DNA of 64,000 nt from Winkia neuii subsp. neuii DSM 8576. GTDB lineage: Bacteria > Actinomycetota > Actinomycetes > Actinomycetales > Actinomycetaceae. The notes under the pieces are model-generated. The model was not told the DNA's origin and searched no databases. It saw only the letters and a list, made by a program, of their open reading frames with translations. The stretch is from NCBI RefSeq assembly GCF_000420405.1, contig NZ_ATUW01000007.1, positions 62,001 to 126,000 on the forward strand. Direction: 5' to 3'. Shown here piece after piece: positions 59,926-64,000 of this stretch (position 1 is the first letter of the stretch; each line of letters begins with the position of its first letter). The translations under genes and the position numbers were made by a program.

Positions 59926-62325
59926 CTAGTCTGCTGCTAGAGCCCGCACCGGAGGTACCTTAGCTGCCTTTCGGCCAGGCAACCACGAGGCCAAAGCAGC
60001 TGCCAACAGTGTGATGAGCACCGCCGCTGCAATGTAGGCCCACGGCATAACCACGATTACGCGATCCACCTCGAGGGGCAACGCGTAGATTCCGGCAATT
60101 CCGAAGCCGATACCCAGCAAAATACCAACGAGCGAACCTGTTATGGCGATCAGTGCTGCTTCCCAAAGCAGCATTCGCCTCATCTGCTTGCGCAACAGCC
60201 CGAGGGCGCGCAACAGGCCATTCTCGCGAGTACGTTCCGCCACCGACAGTGACAGGGTGTTAGCAACCCCAACCAGCGCTACCAGCACCGATACGGCCAG
60301 CAATCCCGCTACTACCGCGAGCGCCCCATTGATCATCTTGGAATAGAAGGCACGTTCGTTGGCACCGCCCCCAATTTCGAACGACTCCGAAATCTGGGTT
60401 ATGTCCTTTGCCGCCCGCTCAATGTTGGCGTTGTCCTCGAGGCGGATTACAGCGCGCATCGGCTTCGCATCAGGAGCCAACTGTCTGAGCGTACCGGAGG
60501 CTATATCAACAGATCCTGGCTGCAACCTCCTGTTCTCTTTCACCTGCACGTGCTTGCAGTTTTGCCCTACGCAAACCTGGGTGGCACCAGCGGGTAGCCC
60601 CGCAGCGACCTGCCCTGAGTCGGGAGAAAATGGGCTCACTTTAGCCCTAGAAACGGGACTCCGGTCAGCCACTCCGTAAGCGGTTACCTCTTGGCCGCCC
60701 ACGCGGGCTTGTGCCGCATTTTCCACCTGCAGCTTTGCAACCCCACCCACCTGGCGAAGTTTTGCTATCTGGTCAGCCTGCAGCACCCCGGACCGGGACG
60801 TAACCACCATGTCGATAGGGCGTGCCGCATTCAAAGTGTCTTCGAGGGAAGCACGCATAGATGTAGCTCCAACCGACATCATCGTGATCAAGGTGACCCC
60901 AATGACAATGGCCGTGCCAGTAGCAGCTGTGCGGGCCGGATTGCGGGTGGCGTTCGCCCTCGCCATCTTGCCAATACTGCTTTGGGCTATTACCCCTACA
61001 AGAGCGGTTAGCTTCGGCATTGCGGCACTTACCAGCAGGATCAATCCCAGGAAGGTGGGGATGCCTCCGGCTAGAGCGATTAGGAAGCCAAGTTCGTCGC
61101 CATGGTGGATGCCAAAGCCCAGACCAGCAGCACCAACGACAGTCAGGATCACCCCGAACACTATGCGCCCCCACTTGGGGCGAGTAGTGCCGCCCTCTTC
61201 TTCGCTAAACTGCGACAAAGCTGCCAGTGGGGGAACTGAGGCTACCTGCTTCGCAGGGCGCATACCCACCAAATAGGTAAGCGCGGTGCCTAAAACAAAC
61301 ACGCCCAAAAACAGCAGCGGGCTTAGCCCTTCCAGCGGAATGTTGCCCAGCTTTAGCGCAACTAGCGCCAGCCCCAACCCGAGCAGAATACCTACCGCGG
61401 AGGCAACTGCGCCCACTAGCAGGGTTTCTTTGCGCAGCAGAGAGCGCACCTGCCTGCCGGTGGCGCCCACCGCGCGCAGCAGTGCAAGTTCGCGCCTACG
61501 CTGCTGGTAAACCACTTTGAACGTTGTAGAAACTACTATGAACGCAACAACCAGGGCAATTGCCGGGAACGTGAGCAGTACGGCCATCATCACCGCCCCG
61601 CCGATACGCATCTGAGTGAGCATTTCTGTTTTCGCTTCAGCGCCAGTTTGTACCTTCGCGTCCTTACCCAGAACGTGCTTCACGATTTCCTTGGCCTTTT
61701 GCTGATCAGCCTTAGAGGGATTCTTGTTTTGCCCGGCAACCTTCAGATTCACGGCCATAGAGGCGCCCATTTTGTCCATTGTCGCTTCGGTCATCACAGA
61801 GCGCGCGCTGCTCATACCGCCTTGCTCGACCAGCCCTGACACCTTTAGGGGGAAGAATTCGCCGCGCTCTATAGTCGAGCGTGCTCTTATCGTCTGCCCA
61901 ACTTTCACGTGCAGAGACTTGGCGGCTTGAGACGTGAGCACGATTTCGCCCTCGCCTGGGCGCTTCCCTTTGTCGGCGTCCAGGTGGAAAAACGGCTCGG
62001 CCTGCTCGGCAGCAACCTGCACTGTGGTGTCTTCGCCGTTGGCGCGCACCTGCAAGAATCCGTAAACAGTGGCTTGGGCGCGGCCAATCCCCGGGGTGGA
62101 ATGTAGTTTCTTTGCGGCCTGCTGCAAGTCAATTGTTCCGGCGGGAGTGGCTACGGCTGCTACCCCCTGAAATTCTCTGTCAGCTGTTTTAGTCAACGCT
62201 TTCTGCAGCGACTGGGTCATTGCCAGGCAGGCAAATACGAATGCCATAGAAATGGCTACGGCCAGCCCGGTAGCCAGGTAGCGGCGCGCGTAAGTGCGCA
62301 GATTCGCTTTTAGGAGTGTGTTCAT
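59926..62325 (-). CDS. FtsX/MacB-type ABC transporter permease
   Basis: Permease of 799 residues with the ten-helix layout: one N-terminal helix (about 20-40), a large extracytoplasmic MacB-type domain (about 45-240), four helices (about 240-350 and 395-450), a second extracytoplasmic part (about 490-660) and the FtsX C-terminal helices (about 670-790). YQQRRRELALLRAVGATGRQVRSLL and SVAERTRENGLLRALGLLRKQMRRML are the two coupling segments of a duplicated FtsX half. The start overlaps the ATPase stop by four bases. It pairs with the LolD-like ATPase. Likely exports or senses a peptide or lipid; no regulator is adjacent. Confidence 0.92.
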   Translation of the reverse strand: MNTLLKANLRTYARRYLATGLAVAISMAFVFACLAMTQSLQKALTKTADREFQGVAAVATPAGTIDLQQAAKKLHSTPGIGRAQATVYGFLQVRANGEDTTVQVAAEQAEPFFHLDADKGKRPGEGEIVLTSQAAKSLHVKVGQTIRARSTIERGEFFPLKVSGLVEQGGMSSARSVMTEATMDKMGASMAVNLKVAGQNKNPSKADQQKAKEIVKHVLGKDAKVQTGAEAKTEMLTQMRIGGAVMMAVLLTFPAIALVVAFIVVSTTFKVVYQQRRRELALLRAVGATGRQVRSLLRKETLLVGAVASAVGILLGLGLALVALKLGNIPLEGLSPLLFLGVFVLGTALTYLVGMRPAKQVASVPPLAALSQFSEEEGGTTRPKWGRIVFGVILTVVGAAGLGFGIHHGDELGFLIALAGGIPTFLGLILLVSAAMPKLTALVGVIAQSSIGKMARANATRNPARTAATGTAIVIGVTLITMMSVGATSMRASLEDTLNAARPIDMVVTSRSGVLQADQIAKLRQVGGVAKLQVENAAQARVGGQEVTAYGVADRSPVSRAKVSPFSPDSGQVAAGLPAGATQVCVGQNCKHVQVKENRRLQPGSVDIASGTLRQLAPDAKPMRAVIRLEDNANIERAAKDITQISESFEIGGGANERAFYSKMINGALAVVAGLLAVSVLVALVGVANTLSLSVAERTRENGLLRALGLLRKQMRRMLLWEAALIAITGSLVGILLGIGFGIAGIYALPLEVDRVIVVMPWAYIAAAVLITLLAAALASWLPGRKAAKVPPVRALAAD

Positions 62326-63098
62326 CGGACACCACCACTAAGAGTATGGTCAGCGGAAATCTTACCGTCGCGTACTTCCAGCACCCGATCTGCCACTGAG
62401 GCGCACTCAGAATCGTGGGTGACCATGATTACGGTTTGCCCCATGTCCGTTACCGCTTGCCGCAGCATAGAAAGCACTTCGCGGGAGGCCACCGAGTCCA
62501 GGTTGCCTGTGGGTTCGTCGGCCACGATAACAGCGGGATTCATTACGAGGGCGCGGGCCACAGCCACGCGTTGCTGCTGGCCGCCAGAAAGCTGCGAGGG
62601 CCTGTGGTCGAGCCGGCCTTCTATTCCCAACGCATTGGTGATCTTAGCGAATTGGCGTTCGTCTACTTTGCGGCCGGCAAGCTGGGCAGGCAACTTGATG
62701 TTGGCTGCAGCATCGAGGGTGGGAACCAGGTTGAAGCTTTGGAAGACGAACCCGATTCGGTCGCGGCGGAGCTTGGTCAGAGCGTCGTCTTTGAGCCTGG
62801 TAATTTCCTTACCCTCAATGAGCACCTTACCCGCACTGGGCGTATCCAAACCCGCCAGCATGTGCAGCATGGTTGACTTGCCGGAACCAGAAGGGCCCAT
62901 GATGGCGGTGAATTTTCCTGCCTCGAATGACACTGACACGTGATCAAGAGCCTTCACCTGGGCCCCGCCGGTACCGTAGATTTTAGAAACGTCTACTAGC
63001 TCGACAACTCCCTGGCTGAAGGGGGCGGCATGTGCTCCCGTGGCGCCGTTTGCGGCCTGAACTGATTGAACTGATTGAGGAATATTTGTGCTGTTCAT
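62322..63098 (-). CDS. LolD/MacB-type ABC transporter ATPase
   Basis: ATPase of 258 residues from the ATG at 63098; an in-frame TTG upstream is less likely. The core starts VELVDVSKIYGTGGAQVKALDHV. Walker A is IMGPSGSGKSTMLH, the Q-loop FVFQSFNLVP, the signature LSGGQQQRVAVARAL, Walker B VIVADEPTGNLDS and the H-loop VTHDSE. It is followed by its permease with a four-base overlap. The pair belongs to the MacB/LolCDE/Bce-like group. Confidence 0.92.
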   Translation of the reverse strand: MNSTNIPQSVQSVQAANGATGAHAAPFSQGVVELVDVSKIYGTGGAQVKALDHVSVSFEAGKFTAIMGPSGSGKSTMLHMLAGLDTPSAGKVLIEGKEITRLKDDALTKLRRDRIGFVFQSFNLVPTLDAAANIKLPAQLAGRKVDERQFAKITNALGIEGRLDHRPSQLSGGQQQRVAVARALVMNPAVIVADEPTGNLDSVASREVLSMLRQAVTDMGQTVIMVTHDSECASVADRVLEVRDGKISADHTLSGGVR

Positions 63099-63359
63099 AC
63101 CTCTACGATCACAAACTTTCCGGACGAGCAAAATAATGGGAGCCGTAAACTTTAGGTAGTGCCAGCCCTACCGAGGTGAATTGCCCCGCGCAACTAGCAG
63201 GCAGGTATTTGCGCGCGGAGCGGCCGGCGTGCCGAAGGTGCCCGTACTTGTAACGCAGCCAAATATTTACGCCAAAGGCAAGGGCAAAAACGCGTCCCAC
63301 CGGTAGGCGCGCGCACCACAAACGCAAACGTGCAGCACCAATTCACCCACTGAACATAA

Positions 63360-63394
63360 AAAGCTGGGCCGCACTAAAAGCACGACCCAGCTTT
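63360..63394 (-). terminator. Terminator after nrdE
   Basis: Arms AAAGCTGGGCCG (63360-63371) and CGACCCAGCTTT (63383-63394) with one mismatch, followed on the minus strand by TTTTTATG. It lies 12 bases after the nrdE stop. Confidence 0.8.
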
Positions 63395-63405
63395 AGTTAG
63401 CTCTA

Positions 63406-64000
63406 CTAGAGCATGCAGGAAACGCAGCCTTGCACCTCAGTACCTTCGAGGGCTTGCTGACGAATGCGCATGTAGTACATGGTTTTAATGCCTTTTCGCC
63501 AGGCGTAAATGTAGGACTTGTTCACGTCGCGTGAAGTAACCGTGTCCGGGTAGAACAGAGTCAAGGACAACCCCTGGTCCACGTGTTGAGTAGCAACGGC
63601 ATAGGTGTCGATGATCTTTTCTGGACCGATCTCGTAAGCATCCTGGTAGTACTCCAGGTTGTCGTTGGTCATGTAGGGGGCTGGGTAATAGACGCGCCCG
63701 ATTTTCCCTTCCTTACGGATTTCAATCTTGGACACTATCGGGTGGATGGAAGAGGTGGAGTAGTTGATGTACGAGATAGAACCGGTGGGCGGGATTGCCT
63801 GCAGGTTTTGATTGTACATGCCGTATTCCGCCACGTCGGCAGCTAGCGCTTTCCAGTCTTCTTGGGTGGGAATGAAAATGGTGGACTTTGCCAGCAGCTG
63901 CTTACACTTGTCAGTCTTGGGGACCCATTCGCCCTCAATATATTTTTTGAAGAACTTTCCTGACGCGTAGTCAGAATCTTCAAAGCCGACAAATCTTTCG
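63406..64000 (-). CDS. nrdE: Class Ib ribonucleotide reductase alpha subunit, C-terminal part
   Basis: Last 197 residues of NrdE; the rest lies beyond the window edge. Visible features are [33 protein letters not shown], the barrel segment with the substrate-binding PPTGSIS loop, [35 protein letters not shown], with the two radical-transfer tyrosines, and the C-terminal GCVSCML, the redox-shuttle cysteine pair. It reduces ribonucleoside diphosphates for DNA synthesis together with NrdF and NrdH, which are not in the window. Confidence 0.95.
   Translation of the reverse strand, partial: ERFVGFEDSDYASGKFFKKYIEGEWVPKTDKCKQLLAKSTIFIPTQEDWKALAADVAEYGMYNQNLQAIPPTGSISYINYSTSSIHPIVSKIEIRKEGKIGRVYYPAPYMTNDNLEYYQDAYEIGPEKIIDTYAVATQHVDQGLSLTLFYPDTVTSRDVNKSYIYAWRKGIKTMYYMRIRQQALEGTEVQGCVSCML

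Noticed and set aside
63109-63327. 72-codon minus-strand frame between the ABC ATPase and nrdE
   Set aside because: It overlaps the ATPase promoter area, has no ribosome site and no recognisable features.

Overview
The window looks like a chromosome segment of a high- to moderate-GC Gram-positive actinobacterium, most likely of the Actinomyces/Winkia/Mobiluncus group (inference). The evidence is lsr2, carD, a senX3-regX3/phoU/gpm block, an MmpL-type exporter, class Ib nrdE, several LPxTG-type wall-anchored proteins (LSNTG, LASTG) and several genes whose -10 box lies only 6-7 bases before the start codon, which suggests leaderless mRNAs. No phage, IS element or CRISPR array was seen.

Layout. 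1-5.7 kb: the end of an inositol-type dehydrogenase and an IolE-like isomerase, a FucP-like sugar symporter, cysS, and an RlmC-like 23S rRNA methyltransferase. 6.1-8.1 kb: a wall-anchored adhesin with a proline-rich stalk. 8.3-12.5 kb: isoprenoid genes ispF and ispD and the regulator carD, split by a UMF1-type transporter on the other strand. 12.6-16.6 kb: regX3, senX3, phoU, gpm and lsr2, with PHO-box-like repeats between senX3 and phoU. 16.8-24.9 kb: a stand-alone RAM-domain protein, a TetR/MmpL pair, a kinase, a YbaK-type editing protein, a YhdH-type oxidoreductase, a duplicated small-RNA-like element, a DIP1984-type protein and a glycosyltransferase. 25.3-34.2 kb: a second wall-anchored protein, then convergently a 2263-residue wall-anchored subtilisin-like protease. 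34.4-39.0 kb: an export cassette (secreted peptidoglycan-binding protein, lipoprotein, membrane-fusion protein, MacB-type ABC transporter). 39.5-42.9 kb: a TetR-controlled MFS pump, a RelB/YafQ toxin-antitoxin pair and tRNA-Thr(CGT). 42.9-49.4 kb: a peptidase lipoprotein, holB and tmk, with topA divergent. 49.4-54 kb: small membrane proteins, a methyltransferase, an LRV-repeat membrane protein and an SDR. 54-57.5 kb: an ABC-2 exporter with its DesKR-type two-component system. 57.5-64 kb: a beta-propeller-like membrane protein, a thiamine-binding-type protein, a LolCDE/MacB-like ABC pair and the end of nrdE.

How the parts work together. Much of the accessory content faces the cell surface: three sortase substrates, four ABC or RND-type export systems and two TetR-controlled pumps. 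The least explained items are the two paralogous RNA-like units at 22.86-23.30 kb, the peptidoglycan-binding export cassette at 34.4-39.0 kb, and a 13-base motif (AGGTAAGGTTAGG) found both before the RAM-domain gene and at the start of the giant protease.
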